Assembly: GCF_034377145.1 (NCBI RefSeq)
Contig: NZ_CP139707.1
Location: 1,125,001 to 1,189,000, forward strand
Direction of reading: 5' to 3'
Source: Sulfitobacter sp. OXR-159
Lineage (GTDB): Bacteria; Pseudomonadota; Alphaproteobacteria; Rhodobacterales; Rhodobacteraceae
Length of the DNA: 64,000 bases
Positions 17,312-26,604 of the stretch are shown one piece after another (position 1 is the first letter of the stretch; each line of letters begins with the position of its first letter). The position numbers and the translations under genes are program-made. The notes beneath the pieces are model-generated. The model worked only from the letters and a program-made list of their open reading frames with translations, was not told where the DNA came from and did no database searches.

Positions 17312-18741
17312 GCCTTTGGACAGCGACAGAAGCGGCGGAAGCCACGGGGGGCCGCGCGCAGGGCGATTGGGCCTGCAACGGTGTGTCGATCGACACGCGG
17401 ACCTTGCAGCCCGGCGATCTCTTCGTGGCCCTCAAGGCCGCGCGGGACGGGCATGAGTTCGTGGCCCAAGCGCTCGACAAAGGGGCGGCTGCCGCGCTTG
17501 TGACCCATCTGCCCGAAGGCGTCGCCGAGGATGCGCCGCTGCTGATCGTCGAAGACGTACAGACCGCGCTTGAGGCGTTGGGCCGGGCAGGGCGTGGGCG
17601 TCTGGGTCCGCAGGCCAAGGTCGCGGCGGTGACGGGCAGCGTCGGCAAAACCTCGACCAAGGAAATGCTGCTGGCGATCTTCGGCGATCAGGGCCGGGCG
17701 CATGCCAGCGTCGACAGCTACAATAACCACTGGGGCGTGCCGCTGACGCTGGCACGGATGCCGCGCGATACCGATTACGCGGTGATCGAAATTGGCATGA
17801 ACCACCCCGGAGAGATTGCACCCCTCGCCAAACAGGCGCGGCCCGATGCGGCGATGGTCACGAATGTCGCTGCCGTCCACCTCGAAGCCTTCAAGGATGT
17901 CGCCGCCATCGCGGTGGAAAAGGCCAGCATTTTTGATGGCATGGAACCAGGCGGCGTGGCGGTGATTAACGCCGACCATGAACATAGCGATATCGTGCTC
18001 GACAAGGCACTGGAACGGGGCCTGCGCGAAACCACCTTTGGCCAAGCGGGCCACCACTACAAGCTGGGCGAGGTCAAAGTGCAGGGCGATGCCACCGTGG
18101 CCCAAGCCGAGGTCGAAGGCGCGCCGCTGATCTTCAAGATTGACACACCGGGGCGGCATTTTGCGATGAACGGGCTTGGCGCGCTGGCGGTGGCCGAAGC
18201 GCTTGGCGCGGATCGGGCGCTGGCGGTGCAATCGCTGGGCCGCTGGTCGCCCTATGCGGGACGCGGGGTGCGCGAGCGCATCCAACTGGACCCCGTGGAT
18301 ACCCATTTGGCGCTGGAGCTGATCGACGACAGCTATAACGCTAACCCGACCTCCATGGCCGCGGCACTTGAAGTGCTGGCGGCCTCGGAAGTGACCCATG
18401 ACATCGGGCGCGTCAGCAAGGGGCGGCGGATCGCTTTTGTCGGCGATATGAAAGAACTCGGCCCCGAGGCGTTGGCGCTGCATGCGGGGCTGGCCGATCT
18501 GGAGGCTACCCGCGCGCTTGACGTGGTGCATTGCGTCGGCCCGTTGATGAAAGCCTTCTACGACAACCTGCCCGAACACCAGCGTGGCGATTGGACGGAA
18601 ACCGCCGAAGAGATGTTGCAAGGACTCCGCGCACGTCTCGATTCCGGCGACGTCGTGCTGATCAAAGGGTCGCTTTCGATGAAGCTGGGCGGTATTGTTG
18701 ACGCCATCCGCAAAATGGGCCATCCGGTCCCGACCGCCTGA
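17308..18741 (+). CDS. murF: UDP-MurNAc-tripeptide:D-Ala-D-Ala ligase MurF
   Basis: The 477-residue cytoplasmic ligase completes the pentapeptide by adding D-Ala-D-Ala made by Ddl (31022-31945 here). The P-loop TGSVGKTS is at 109-116, followed by SYNNHWGVPLTLARMP and EIGMNHPGEI, both typical of MurF, and by DSYNANPTSM in the C-terminal domain. ATG overlaps the murE stop. mraY starts 40 bases further on. Confidence 0.97.
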   Translation: MSLWTATEAAEATGGRAQGDWACNGVSIDTRTLQPGDLFVALKAARDGHEFVAQALDKGAAAALVTHLPEGVAEDAPLLIVEDVQTALEALGRAGRGRLGPQAKVAAVTGSVGKTSTKEMLLAIFGDQGRAHASVDSYNNHWGVPLTLARMPRDTDYAVIEIGMNHPGEIAPLAKQARPDAAMVTNVAAVHLEAFKDVAAIAVEKASIFDGMEPGGVAVINADHEHSDIVLDKALERGLRETTFGQAGHHYKLGEVKVQGDATVAQAEVEGAPLIFKIDTPGRHFAMNGLGALAVAEALGADRALAVQSLGRWSPYAGRGVRERIQLDPVDTHLALELIDDSYNANPTSMAAALEVLAASEVTHDIGRVSKGRRIAFVGDMKELGPEALALHAGLADLEATRALDVVHCVGPLMKAFYDNLPEHQRGDWTETAEEMLQGLRARLDSGDVVLIKGSLSMKLGGIVDAIRKMGHPVPTA

Positions 18742-18781
18742 TCGGCGAATAACCCCAACATGATGAGTTAGGACGCGATAT

Positions 18782-19864
18782 ATGCTCTATTGGTTGACGC
18801 TGCTGTCGGATGGCGGCGATTTTTTTAACCTGTTTCGCTATATCACTTTCCGCGCGGGCGGGGCGTTTTTGACGGCATTGGTATTTGGTTTCCTCTTCGG
18901 CAAACCGTTGATCGAAGTGCTGCGCAAACGGCAGGGCAAGGGCCAGCCGATCCGCAATGACGGCCCCGAGGGGCATTTTGCCAAGGCCGGTACGCCCACC
19001 ATGGGCGGGCTGCTGATCGTGGGGGCCTTGTTGACCTCGACCCTGCTTTGGGCGCGGCTCGACAATCCTTTCGTCTGGCTGGTGCTGTTCGTCACGATGA
19101 GCTTTGCCGCCATCGGCTATGCCGACGATCACGCCAAGGTCAGCAAGCAAAACACCGATGGGGTGCCGGGTAAGGTGCGGCTTTTGCTGGGCTTTCTTAT
19201 TGCGGGCATCGCCGGATACTGGGCCGCGCAATACCATCCGGCAGAGTTGCAATACCAACTTGCGCTGCCGGTCTTAAAAGACACGCTGATCAACCTCGGC
19301 GTGCTGTTTGTGCCCTTCGCGATCATCGTCATCGTCGGCTCGGCCAATGCGGTGAACCTTACCGACGGGCTGGATGGCTTGGCCATCATGCCGGTGATGA
19401 TTGCCGCAGGCGCGCTTGGCGTCATTGCCTATGCCGTGGGCCGGGTCGATTTTACCGATTACCTTGATGTGCATTACGTGCCGGGCACCGGGGAAATCCT
19501 GATCTTCACCGCCGGTCTCTTCGGCGGCGGCCTCGGGTTCCTGTGGTACAACGCGCCGCCTGCCGCCGTCTTCATGGGCGACACCGGCTCGCTGGCACTC
19601 GGCGGCGCTTTGGGTGCGATTGCCGTGGCCACGAAACACGAGTTGGTGCTGGCGATCGTCGGCGGGCTTTTCGTGGTCGAGGCGCTCTCGGTCATCGTGC
19701 AGGTGCTTTACTTCAAACGCACCGGCAAACGGGTTTTCCTGATGGCACCGATCCACCACCACTATGAGAAAAAGGGCTGGGCCGAGCCGCAGATCGTGAT
19801 CCGCTTCTGGATCATCTCGCTGATCCTCGCCCTCTTGGGGCTGGCGACGCTCAAGGTGCGCTAA
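18782..19864 (+). CDS. mraY: Phospho-MurNAc-pentapeptide transferase MraY
   Basis: The 360-residue polytopic membrane enzyme moves phospho-MurNAc-pentapeptide to undecaprenyl phosphate, giving lipid I. Key sequences are GTPTMGG, the catalytic aspartate stretch [22 protein letters not shown] and the C-terminal cytoplasmic HHHYEKKGW. About ten membrane spans are visible and the length is usual. Its TAA stop lies in a 12-base palindrome shared with the convergent glsA stop codon. Confidence 0.97.
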   Translation: MLYWLTLLSDGGDFFNLFRYITFRAGGAFLTALVFGFLFGKPLIEVLRKRQGKGQPIRNDGPEGHFAKAGTPTMGGLLIVGALLTSTLLWARLDNPFVWLVLFVTMSFAAIGYADDHAKVSKQNTDGVPGKVRLLLGFLIAGIAGYWAAQYHPAELQYQLALPVLKDTLINLGVLFVPFAIIVIVGSANAVNLTDGLDGLAIMPVMIAAGALGVIAYAVGRVDFTDYLDVHYVPGTGEILIFTAGLFGGGLGFLWYNAPPAAVFMGDTGSLALGGALGAIAVATKHELVLAIVGGLFVVEALSVIVQVLYFKRTGKRVFLMAPIHHHYEKKGWAEPQIVIRFWIISLILALLGLATLKVR

Positions 19865-19872
19865 GCGCTTAG
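19861..19872. repeat. 12-base palindrome carrying both convergent stop codons
   Basis: CTAAGCGCTTAG is a perfect palindrome that supplies TAA to mraY on the plus strand and TAA to glsA on the minus strand. There are only four bases between the two coding ends, so the transcripts must overlap unless termination occurs inside a gene. Confidence 0.7.
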
Positions 19873-20795
19873 AAGATCGACCAATCCATGTGACGCGCCA
19901 AAAGGGCCAGTGCTTCGGTGCCCTTTTGGCTGTTGCCATAACGGTTCAACCCCGGTGACCAGACCGCGATGCTGGCCCGCCCCGGGACGATGGCCAGAAT
20001 GCCGCCGCCCACGCCGGATTTGCCCGGCAGACCCACGCGGTAGGCAAAATCGCCCGACCCATCGTAATGCCCGCAGGTCAGCATCAGCGCGTTGAGCCGC
20101 CGGATGCGGCTTGGCGCGACCAAGCGCGGCACGTCCGGCGCTTCGATCAGAAAGCGGCCCGCCATGGCAAGTTGCTGTACCGTCATCTCCATTGCGCAGT
20201 GGTGGAAGTAGGTGCCAAGCGTCCGCTCCGGCGCGTTGATGAGGTTGCCGTAGGATTTTAGAAAATGCGCCAGCGCGAAATTGCGGTGGCCGAAATCGGT
20301 CTCTGATGCGGCGACGGTGTCGTTGATGTGAATGTCGTCCGTGCCCGCAGCCTCGCGCACGAAGCGCATGATCTCGGCCAGTGCTTCGCGCGGTTCGCGG
20401 TTGCCCAAGACTTCATCCGTGGTGACGATCGCGCCAGCGTTGATGAAGGGATTACGCGGGCGGCCCTGTTCTTGCTCCAACTGCACGATGGAATTGAACG
20501 CCCGCCCCGAAGGCTCGCGCCCCACGCGGTGCCAAAGTTGATCGCCCGACCGGCCAAGGGCGATGGCAAGTGTGAACACCTTGGTGATCGACTGTACTGA
20601 AAAGGGCACCTGTGTATCGCCCGCCACATGGCACTGGCCATCCGCCGTCACCACCGCGATGCCGAACTGTGCCGGGTCCACCTTCGCGAGTTGCGGAATA
20701 TAAGCCGCCACATCTCCCCAATGATCGTCTTCGCGCATCATGTCATTGAGACGCGGCAACACATCGGAAAGGTCTGGTTTGGCGGGGCTGGACAT
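19869..20795 (-). CDS. glsA: Glutaminase (serine-dependent beta-lactamase fold)
   Basis: The 308-residue enzyme hydrolyses L-glutamine to glutamate and ammonia. The active-site motif S-x-x-K is S69-I-T-K72 (PFSVQSITKVF), and NPFINAGAIVT plus GVGGGILAIVPG are family hallmarks. It is a normal-length bacterial glutaminase. It lies on the opposite strand inside the dcw cluster, between mraY and murD, and shares a 74-base divergent upstream region with murD. It has no evident part in wall synthesis, although glutamate feeds D-glutamate supply. Confidence 0.95.
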   Translation of the reverse strand: MSSPAKPDLSDVLPRLNDMMREDDHWGDVAAYIPQLAKVDPAQFGIAVVTADGQCHVAGDTQVPFSVQSITKVFTLAIALGRSGDQLWHRVGREPSGRAFNSIVQLEQEQGRPRNPFINAGAIVTTDEVLGNREPREALAEIMRFVREAAGTDDIHINDTVAASETDFGHRNFALAHFLKSYGNLINAPERTLGTYFHHCAMEMTVQQLAMAGRFLIEAPDVPRLVAPSRIRRLNALMLTCGHYDGSGDFAYRVGLPGKSGVGGGILAIVPGRASIAVWSPGLNRYGNSQKGTEALALLARHMDWSIF

Positions 20796-20869
20796 CTAGG
20801 GCGGCCTCTGGCTTGTGATAGGCGCATCATGCCCCCATTCTGGGGTCAACGGGTAGCAGGGGATTGCAG

Positions 20870-22270
20870 ATGATTCCAGTACAGGGCTTGGAAGGCGCGC
20901 GGGTTGCAGTGCTGGGATTGGGCCGCTCTGGCCTGAGCGCGGCACGCGCATTGCAGGCAGGCGGGGCGAAGGTCAGTTGCTGGGACGATGATCCGGCAGC
21001 ACGCGCACGGGCTGAGCGGGAGGGGTTTGCTTGTGTTGACCTCAACAGCCCCGGCGCGCTCGACAAGATCACCCGGCTGATCGTCAGCCCCGGCATTCCG
21101 CACCTCTACCCCGCGCCGAACCCGGTGGTCGCCGCTGCCCTCGACGCAGGCGTGCCGGTGGACAATGACATCGGCCTGTTTTTCCAAAGTTTTGCGACAC
21201 TGGCATGGGATCACTACGATGTCGCACCGCGCGTCGTGGCGGTGACCGGCTCGAACGGCAAATCCACCACTTCGGCGTTGATCCATCATATTCTGGAGCA
21301 TGTTGGGCGCCCCTGCCAACTGGCGGGCAACATCGGGCGCGGGGTCTTGGACCTCGACCCTGCGGTTGATGGCGAGGTCGTGGTGCTGGAACTCAGCAGC
21401 TACCAGACCGAACTTGCCCGCGCGCTAACGCCGGATGTGGCGGTCTTTACCAATCTCAGCCCCGATCATCTGGACCGCCACGCGGGCATGGGCGGCTACT
21501 ACGCGGCGAAACGTCGGCTGTTCTCAGAAGGCGGGCCAGACCGCGCGGTGATCGGAGTGGACGAGGCCGAGGGCCGTTTCCTCGCCGGGCAAATGAGCGA
21601 GGGACCAAGCGATGACCGGGTGATCCGCATCAGTGCGGAGACCAAACTCTCTGGCCCCGGCTGGCAGGTCTTTGCCAAAAAGGGGTTCTTGAGCGAATAC
21701 CGCCGTGGCAAACAGGTCGGCTCGATCGATCTGCGCAGCATTCAGGGGCTGCCGGGTTCGCATAACCATCAAAACGCCTGTGCGGCCTATGCCGCCTGCC
21801 GTGCGCTTGGCCTTGCCCCGCGGGTGATCGAGGCGGCGTTTCACAGTTTCGGCGGCTTGCCCCATCGCAGCCAGACCGTGGCCGAGGCGCATGGCGTGCG
21901 CTATGTCAACGACAGCAAAGCCACCAACGTCGACAGCGCAGCCAAGGCGCTGGCCGCTTTCCGCAACATTCGCTGGATCTGCGGCGGGTTGGAGAAAGAG
22001 GGCGGGCTGAAAGGGTTGGCAGAGGCCCAAGGCGCGGTACGCAAGGCCTATGTCATTGGCCGCGAGGCCGCGCATTTCGCCATGCAATTGACGACCGAAG
22101 CCGAAGTTTGCGGCACGATGGAAAAAGCCGTGGCGCGGGCGGCGGCAGAGGCGGAGGAGGGCGATGTCGTCCTGCTCGCCCCGGCTGCGGCGAGTTTCGA
22201 TCAATATGACAATTTCGAACGGCGTGGTGAGGATTTCGTGGCGCAGGTGCAAAAGGCACTCTCGGAGTAA
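20870..22270 (+). CDS. murD: UDP-MurNAc-L-alanine:D-glutamate ligase MurD
   Basis: The 466-residue Mur ligase adds D-glutamate to UDP-MurNAc-L-Ala. The N-terminal domain has [10 protein letters not shown]; the ATP loop TGSNGKST is at 126-133; NDSKATN and the C-terminal [22 protein letters not shown] are MurD signatures. ATG at 20870 is chosen over a TTG six bases earlier. The stop lies 10 bases before the IS630 target site, so transcription that once might have continued now enters the IS. Confidence 0.97.
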   Translation: MIPVQGLEGARVAVLGLGRSGLSAARALQAGGAKVSCWDDDPAARARAEREGFACVDLNSPGALDKITRLIVSPGIPHLYPAPNPVVAAALDAGVPVDNDIGLFFQSFATLAWDHYDVAPRVVAVTGSNGKSTTSALIHHILEHVGRPCQLAGNIGRGVLDLDPAVDGEVVVLELSSYQTELARALTPDVAVFTNLSPDHLDRHAGMGGYYAAKRRLFSEGGPDRAVIGVDEAEGRFLAGQMSEGPSDDRVIRISAETKLSGPGWQVFAKKGFLSEYRRGKQVGSIDLRSIQGLPGSHNHQNACAAYAACRALGLAPRVIEAAFHSFGGLPHRSQTVAEAHGVRYVNDSKATNVDSAAKALAAFRNIRWICGGLEKEGGLKGLAEAQGAVRKAYVIGREAAHFAMQLTTEAEVCGTMEKAVARAAAEAEEGDVVLLAPAAASFDQYDNFERRGEDFVAQVQKALSE

Positions 22271-22280
22271 TCCGCGCGCC

Positions 22281-22282
22281 TA
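22281..22282. repeat. Left TA target duplication of the IS630 element
   Basis: TA here and at 23453-23454 flank the element. IS630/Tc1-mariner elements insert at TA, often within CTAG, and duplicate it. Confidence 0.75.
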
Positions 22283-22299
22283 GTGTTCTCCACCTGACA
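22283..22299 (+). repeat. IS630 left inverted repeat
   Basis: GTGTTCTCCACCTGACA, matching the right end at 12 of 17 positions when read inward. Confidence 0.75.
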
Positions 22300-22339
22300 G
22301 GAGATTCCCATCGGCAACGTGATGTGCCATATTTGAGGC

Positions 22340-23431
22340 ATGAGACGCCATGACATCTGCCTTTACCTTGGCCCCGCCGACCGTACTGAGCTTCAAGCCC
22401 TGATCAGCAACCGCAACACTGCGCGCAAGCTTGTCTGGCGGGCCGAGATCGTCCTGGCCACAGCGGACGGTCATGGCACGTTCGAGATTATGCGACGCGC
22501 GGGCACGTCGAAACCCACGGTCTGGCGCTGGCAGCAGCGGTATCTCGATGAGGGCGTGGCCGGTCTCAAGCGTGACAAGACGCGACCCTCGCGGGTGCCG
22601 CCTTTGCCCGTGGAAACAAGGCTGAAGGTGATCGCCAAGACGGTGCAGGAAACCCCGCCCAATGCAACGCACTGGAGCCGCGCGCTAATGGCCGAAGCCA
22701 TGGGCATCTCGCCGTCGAGCGTCGGCCGCATCTGGGCAGAAGCTGGCTTGAAGCCGCATCTCACGAAGGGGTTCAAGGTCTCGAACGACCCAAAGTTCGA
22801 GGAGAAGGTCACCGATATCGTCGGGCTCTACCTCGACCCGCCAGACCGTGCCGTGGTGCTCTGCGTCGATGAGAAATCCCAGATCCAGGCGCTGGATCGC
22901 ACCCAGCCCGGACTGCCGCTCAAGAAGGGCCGTGCCGCGACCGTAACGCACGATTACAAACGCCATGGCACGACCACGCTGTTTGCTGCGCTGGATGTGA
23001 AATCAGGCACCGTCATTGGCGATTGCATGCCACGCCATCGTGCGCAGGAGTTCCTGAAATTCCTCCGACAGATCGACAAGGCTGTGCCCACGCGGCGCGA
23101 TGTGCATCTGGTGCTCGACAACTACGCCACCCACAAGACGCCTGAGGTAAAGGCCTGGCTCGAAAAGCATCCGCGCTTCAAGCTGCACTTCACGCCCACC
23201 AGCGCGTCATGGCTGAACCTGGTGGAGCGCTTCTTTGCCGAGATCACATCAAGGCGCATCCGGCGCGGCAGCTATTCCAGCGTCGATGATCTTGAGGCCG
23301 CGATCTACGACTATCTGGCCCACCACAACGAGAAGCCAAGGCCCTTCAAATGGACCAAAACCGCAGAGGATATCCTCACCCGGGAACGTCGCGCGCTGGA
23401 CAAGCTCGATGAAACTCGCGGAAACAGGTAG
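22340..23431 (+). CDS. IS630-family transposase (DDE)
   Basis: A 363-residue transposase with an N-terminal helix-turn-helix part (about 15-140: TFEIMRRAGTSKPTVWRWQQRYLDEG and HWSRALMAEAMGISPSSVGRIW) and a DDE catalytic core. The acidic triad is D177 (VVLCVDEKSQ), D260 (VHLVLDNYATHK) and E296 (WLNLVERFF), with about 35 residues between the last two, as in IS630/Tc1. The frame is intact, so it is potentially active. GAGG precedes the ATG. There is no programmed frameshift. Confidence 0.95.
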   Translation: MRRHDICLYLGPADRTELQALISNRNTARKLVWRAEIVLATADGHGTFEIMRRAGTSKPTVWRWQQRYLDEGVAGLKRDKTRPSRVPPLPVETRLKVIAKTVQETPPNATHWSRALMAEAMGISPSSVGRIWAEAGLKPHLTKGFKVSNDPKFEEKVTDIVGLYLDPPDRAVVLCVDEKSQIQALDRTQPGLPLKKGRAATVTHDYKRHGTTTLFAALDVKSGTVIGDCMPRHRAQEFLKFLRQIDKAVPTRRDVHLVLDNYATHKTPEVKAWLEKHPRFKLHFTPTSASWLNLVERFFAEITSRRIRRGSYSSVDDLEAAIYDYLAHHNEKPRPFKWTKTAEDILTRERRALDKLDETRGNR

Positions 23432-23435
23432 GAAG

Positions 23436-23452
23436 TGTCAGACTCAGAGCAC
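23436..23452 (-). repeat. IS630 right inverted repeat
   Basis: Read inward on the minus strand it is GTGCTCTGAGTCTGACA. It ends at the C directly before the TA duplication at 23453-23454, and that C is the third base of the flavoprotein stop codon. Confidence 0.75.
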
Positions 23453-24627
23453 TAGCTGCCAATCGCCCGCGCCGCCGCCATGCCCGACGACCACGCCCAC
23501 TGGAAATTATACCCGCCGAGCCAGCCGGTCACGTCCACCGCTTCGCCGATGAAATAGAGGCCGGGCACGTCCTTCGCCGCCATGGTCTTGGACGAGAGCG
23601 CATCGGTATCCACACCGCCTAGGGTCACTTCCGCCGTGCGGTAGCCTTCGGTGCCGCCGGGGTGCAATTGCCAGTTCTGCAACGCCTCCACAAAGGCGAT
23701 GAGCCGCGCGTCGGACCAATCCGCCAAGTTGCCCGAGAGGTCAAACTCTTGGCCTAAAAAGTCCACCAACCGCGAGGGCAGGTGCTGCGCGAGGATGGTG
23801 GTAAAGTTCCGCCGCCCCGCAAGTTGCCTCTGCTCGCGCAGGGCGTCCAACAGAGTGCCCTCGGGGGCAAGGTTCACCGTGATCGCTTCGCCCTCTTGCC
23901 AATAGGACGACGCCTGCAAAACCGCGGGGCCAGAGAGGCCACGGTGGGTGAAGAGCAGCGCCTCGCCAAAGCCAGTGGCCCCGGCAGTGATGCGCGCAGG
24001 GGTCGCCACACCGGCCAGCGGCGCAAAGCGTCCTTCGGCAAAGGTAAAAGGCACCAGACCGGCGCGTGTATCGGTCACCTTCAGGCCGAACTGACGCGCG
24101 ATGTCATAGGCGATGCCCGTCGCGCCCATCTTGGGGATCGACTTGCCACCGGTGGCGATCACAAGGTTGCACGCGGTGACTTTTACAGTCCGATCAGGCG
24201 TTTGCAGGTCGAAGGTGAAGTGGCCATCGGCCTTTGCAAAATTGCTGGCGCTGCTCTGCAATTGCAGATCGACTCCGGCCTTTTGCATTAGCCCGCGCAG
24301 CATGGCGATGATCTCCTTCGCGCTGGTATCGCAGAAGAGTTGGCCCAGCGTTTTCTCATGCCACGCGATGCCGTGGCGATCGACAAGTTCGATGAAATCC
24401 CACTGGGTATAACGCGCCAGCGCGGATTTGGCGAAATGCGGGTTCTGGCTGAGAAACGCCTGCGGCTCGCAATACATATTGGTGAAATTGCACCGCCCAC
24501 CGCCCGAGATGCGAATTTTTTCGCCCGGCGCTTTGGCATGGTCCACCACCAACACGCGCCCGCCCGCGTGGGCGGCGCACATCATGCCTGCGGCACCGGC
24601 TCCGATGATGGCTGTATCGACTTGCAT
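23452..24627 (-). CDS. NAD(P)/FAD-dependent oxidoreductase, HI0933/BaiN-like flavoprotein
   Basis: A 391-residue flavoprotein. The N terminus has the dinucleotide-binding loop IIGAGAAGMM (7-16), followed by KIRISGGGRCNFTN, which is the hallmark of the HI0933 group, and a C-terminal GGYNFQWAWSSGMAAA FAD-binding segment. The reaction is not known for most members; the gut relative BaiN has been linked to bile acid reduction, which need not apply here. The start at 24627 (MQVDTAIIGAG) is chosen because the frame extends upstream only as unsupported sequence. The TAG stop (23452-23454) contains the TA at which the IS630 element inserted. Confidence 0.88.
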   Translation of the reverse strand: MQVDTAIIGAGAAGMMCAAHAGGRVLVVDHAKAPGEKIRISGGGRCNFTNMYCEPQAFLSQNPHFAKSALARYTQWDFIELVDRHGIAWHEKTLGQLFCDTSAKEIIAMLRGLMQKAGVDLQLQSSASNFAKADGHFTFDLQTPDRTVKVTACNLVIATGGKSIPKMGATGIAYDIARQFGLKVTDTRAGLVPFTFAEGRFAPLAGVATPARITAGATGFGEALLFTHRGLSGPAVLQASSYWQEGEAITVNLAPEGTLLDALREQRQLAGRRNFTTILAQHLPSRLVDFLGQEFDLSGNLADWSDARLIAFVEALQNWQLHPGGTEGYRTAEVTLGGVDTDALSSKTMAAKDVPGLYFIGEAVDVTGWLGGYNFQWAWSSGMAAARAIGS

Positions 24628-24738
24628 GGGCGCGCTCTGCCCGAATGCGCAGGCCCGGTCAAGAAGACGTGACAGCGGTTGCCCGATCACTGATGCGTCA
24701 TAGTTGGGGAGCAGACGCAAATGTAACAGGAGCAGAGG

Positions 24739-25266
24739 ATGACCAAATTGACCGCAGAACAAGATTTCCCGAAGATGGATGTGGCCAAACTCGGCGGGGG
24801 CACGCTGACCTTGGGCCAACCGCAAGAGGGGCGCGACTGGCAATTGGTGGTGGTCTACCGCGGGCTGCACTGCCCGATCTGCAAAAAGTACCTTGCGCAG
24901 CTTGAGAAGCTGCAAAGCCAGTTCCATGAGATCGGTGTGGATGTGATCGCCGTTTCGGGCGACCCCGAGGAAAAGGCCAAATCCATGGCCGAAGAAGACA
25001 ACCTGACCCTGCCCATCGGCTATGATCTGAGCCTCGAACAAATGGCCGAGCTTGGCCTCTATATCTCCGACCCGCGCAGCCCGCAGGAGACCGACCGGCC
25101 CTTCGCCGAACCAGCCACCTTTGTCATCAACGACGAAGGCAAGCTGCAGATCGTCGACATCTCTAACGCGCCCTTCGCGCGGCCCGAGTTGGAGGGGCTG
25201 TTGAACGGCCTCAAGTTCGTTCGCGACAAAGGCTACCCGGTGCGCGGCACCCACAAGGCGGCCTGA
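24739..25266 (+). CDS. Peroxiredoxin-like (AhpC/TSA, redoxin) protein
   Basis: A 175-residue cytoplasmic thioredoxin-fold protein. VVVYRGLHCPICKKYL carries CPIC at 45-48, the place of the peroxidatic Cys in AhpC/TSA proteins, and GVDVIAVSGDPEEKAKSM is typical of this fold. It probably reduces peroxides or disulfides with its CxxC pair. It is divergent from the flavoprotein (111-base shared upstream region), so the two could be linked in redox defence; this is inference. AGGAGCAGAGG precedes the ATG. Confidence 0.85.
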   Translation: MTKLTAEQDFPKMDVAKLGGGTLTLGQPQEGRDWQLVVVYRGLHCPICKKYLAQLEKLQSQFHEIGVDVIAVSGDPEEKAKSMAEEDNLTLPIGYDLSLEQMAELGLYISDPRSPQETDRPFAEPATFVINDEGKLQIVDISNAPFARPELEGLLNGLKFVRDKGYPVRGTHKAA

Positions 25267-25299
25267 TGAGCAGCCTGATACGGTGATCTGATCGCCTAG

Positions 25300-25325
25300 C
25301 GGCGGGGCCCCGCACGGCCCCGCCG
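25300..25325 (+). terminator. GC-rich hairpin after the redoxin gene
   Basis: A 10-bp perfect stem (25300-25309 with 25316-25325) with a 6-base loop lies 33 bases past the redoxin stop and about 110 bases before ftsW. No U-run follows. It probably insulates ftsW from the redoxin transcript, so the second dcw block needs a promoter between here and 25438. Confidence 0.5.
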
Positions 25326-25437
25326 ACCCCAGCCACTGCCCTGGGGTGAAATGCACTAGCTTCATGTCGAAATTCGGGCTATTCTTCCCGGATGAGACCC
25401 CGCAAAGGGGCCGTTGAGGCAGTTAAGGCAGATACCC

Positions 25438-26604
25438 ATGACAGAGATGGTCTATGGCGCGGTCCCGGTACGGGATGGTGAACCGATCCTTCCAAAATGG
25501 TGGCGTACGGTCGACCGCTGGGCTTTGTCCTGCGTGTTGATTTTGTTTGCTGTCGGCATGCTTTTGGGGCTCGCCGCCTCACCGCCCTTGGCGGCGAAAA
25601 ACGGCTTTGATGCCTTTCACTATGTGCAGCGGCAGGCGTTCTTTGGCGGATTGGCGCTGGTGGCGATGCTGCTGACCTCGATGATGTCGCCGACGCTGGT
25701 GCGGCGTTTGGCGGTGCTGGGGTTTGTTCTTTCATTCGTGGCGTTGGCGCTGCTGCCCTTTTTCGGCACCGACTTTGGCAAGGGGGCGACTCGCTGGTAT
25801 TCGCTGGGGTTCGCCTCGTTCCAGCCATCGGAATTTCTGAAACCCGGTTTCATGGTGGCCGCCGCATGGATGATGGCCGCCGCAACCGAGATCAACGGCC
25901 CTCCGGGTAAGTCTTGGTCTTTTGCGCTGTGTATCTCCATCGTGCTCATGCTGGCGATGCAGCCCGACTTCGGGCAGGCCTGTCTTGTGCTCTTTGGCTG
26001 GGGCGTGATGTATTTCGTCGCCGGCGCGCCGATGGTGCTGCTGGTCGGCATGGCGGGGCTTGTCGTTCTGGCGGGGACCTTTGCCTACTCCAACTCCGAA
26101 CACTTCGCGCGGCGTATCGACGGCTTTCTCAGCGTTGATGTCGATCCGACAACCCAGCTTGGCTATGCCACCAATGCCATCCGCGAAGGCGGGCTGTTTG
26201 GTGTGGGCGTGGGCGAGGGCGAGGTGAAATGGTCGCTGCCCGACGCGCATACCGATTTTATCATCGCCGTCGCTGCCGAGGAATACGGCCTTATCATGGT
26301 CGTCTGCATCATCGCCCTATATACTGTTGTGGTCGTCCGTTCGCTGTTGCGGTTGGTGCGCGAGCGTGACCCCTTCATCCGGCTGGCCGGAACCGGGCTG
26401 GCCTGCACATTCGGAGTACAGGCGATGATTAACATGGGTGTGGCAGTGCGGCTTTTGCCCGCCAAGGGCATGACCCTGCCCTTCGTGAGCTATGGTGGCT
26501 CTTCGGTGATCGCCAGCGGCATTGCCGTGGGCATGCTCCTTGCCTTTACCCGCTCGCGCCCGCAGGGTGAGATCAGCGACATTCTGGGCCGGGGCCGCCG
26601 CTGA
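25438..26604 (+). CDS. ftsW: Septal peptidoglycan glycosyltransferase FtsW (SEDS family)
   Basis: A 388-residue membrane protein with about ten spans. SEDS motifs are visible: [13 protein letters not shown], the gap-rich [26 protein letters not shown] near the end. It polymerises lipid II at the septum with FtsI. ATG at 25438 fits the usual N terminus; the TTG 24 bases earlier has no support. The stop and the murG start overlap in TGATG. It begins the second dcw block, after the IS/flavoprotein/redoxin interruption. Confidence 0.95.
   Translation: MTEMVYGAVPVRDGEPILPKWWRTVDRWALSCVLILFAVGMLLGLAASPPLAAKNGFDAFHYVQRQAFFGGLALVAMLLTSMMSPTLVRRLAVLGFVLSFVALALLPFFGTDFGKGATRWYSLGFASFQPSEFLKPGFMVAAAWMMAAATEINGPPGKSWSFALCISIVLMLAMQPDFGQACLVLFGWGVMYFVAGAPMVLLVGMAGLVVLAGTFAYSNSEHFARRIDGFLSVDVDPTTQLGYATNAIREGGLFGVGVGEGEVKWSLPDAHTDFIIAVAAEEYGLIMVVCIIALYTVVVVRSLLRLVRERDPFIRLAGTGLACTFGVQAMINMGVAVRLLPAKGMTLPFVSYGGSSVIASGIAVGMLLAFTRSRPQGEISDILGRGRR

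Larger units (their letters stand above)
22283..23452 (+). mobile_element. IS630-family insertion sequence, complete
   Basis: A 1170-bp element bounded by imperfect 17-bp inverted repeats (22283-22299 and 23436-23452, 12 of 17 positions matching, with the conserved ends GTG..TCT and CTGACA) and TA duplications. It contains one uninterrupted transposase gene. Removing it restores a gap of only about ten bases between the murD stop and the stop codon of the convergent flavoprotein gene. Both genes remain whole. Confidence 0.88.

Noticed and set aside
16891-18723. 610-codon open frame antisense to murE and murF
   Set aside because: Both murE and murF are complete with active-site motifs; the antisense product has no recognisable domain and crosses two genes.
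24628-25365. Upstream extension of the flavoprotein frame on the minus strand
   Set aside because: It covers the complete redoxin gene on the other strand; the FAD-binding fold begins at 24627.
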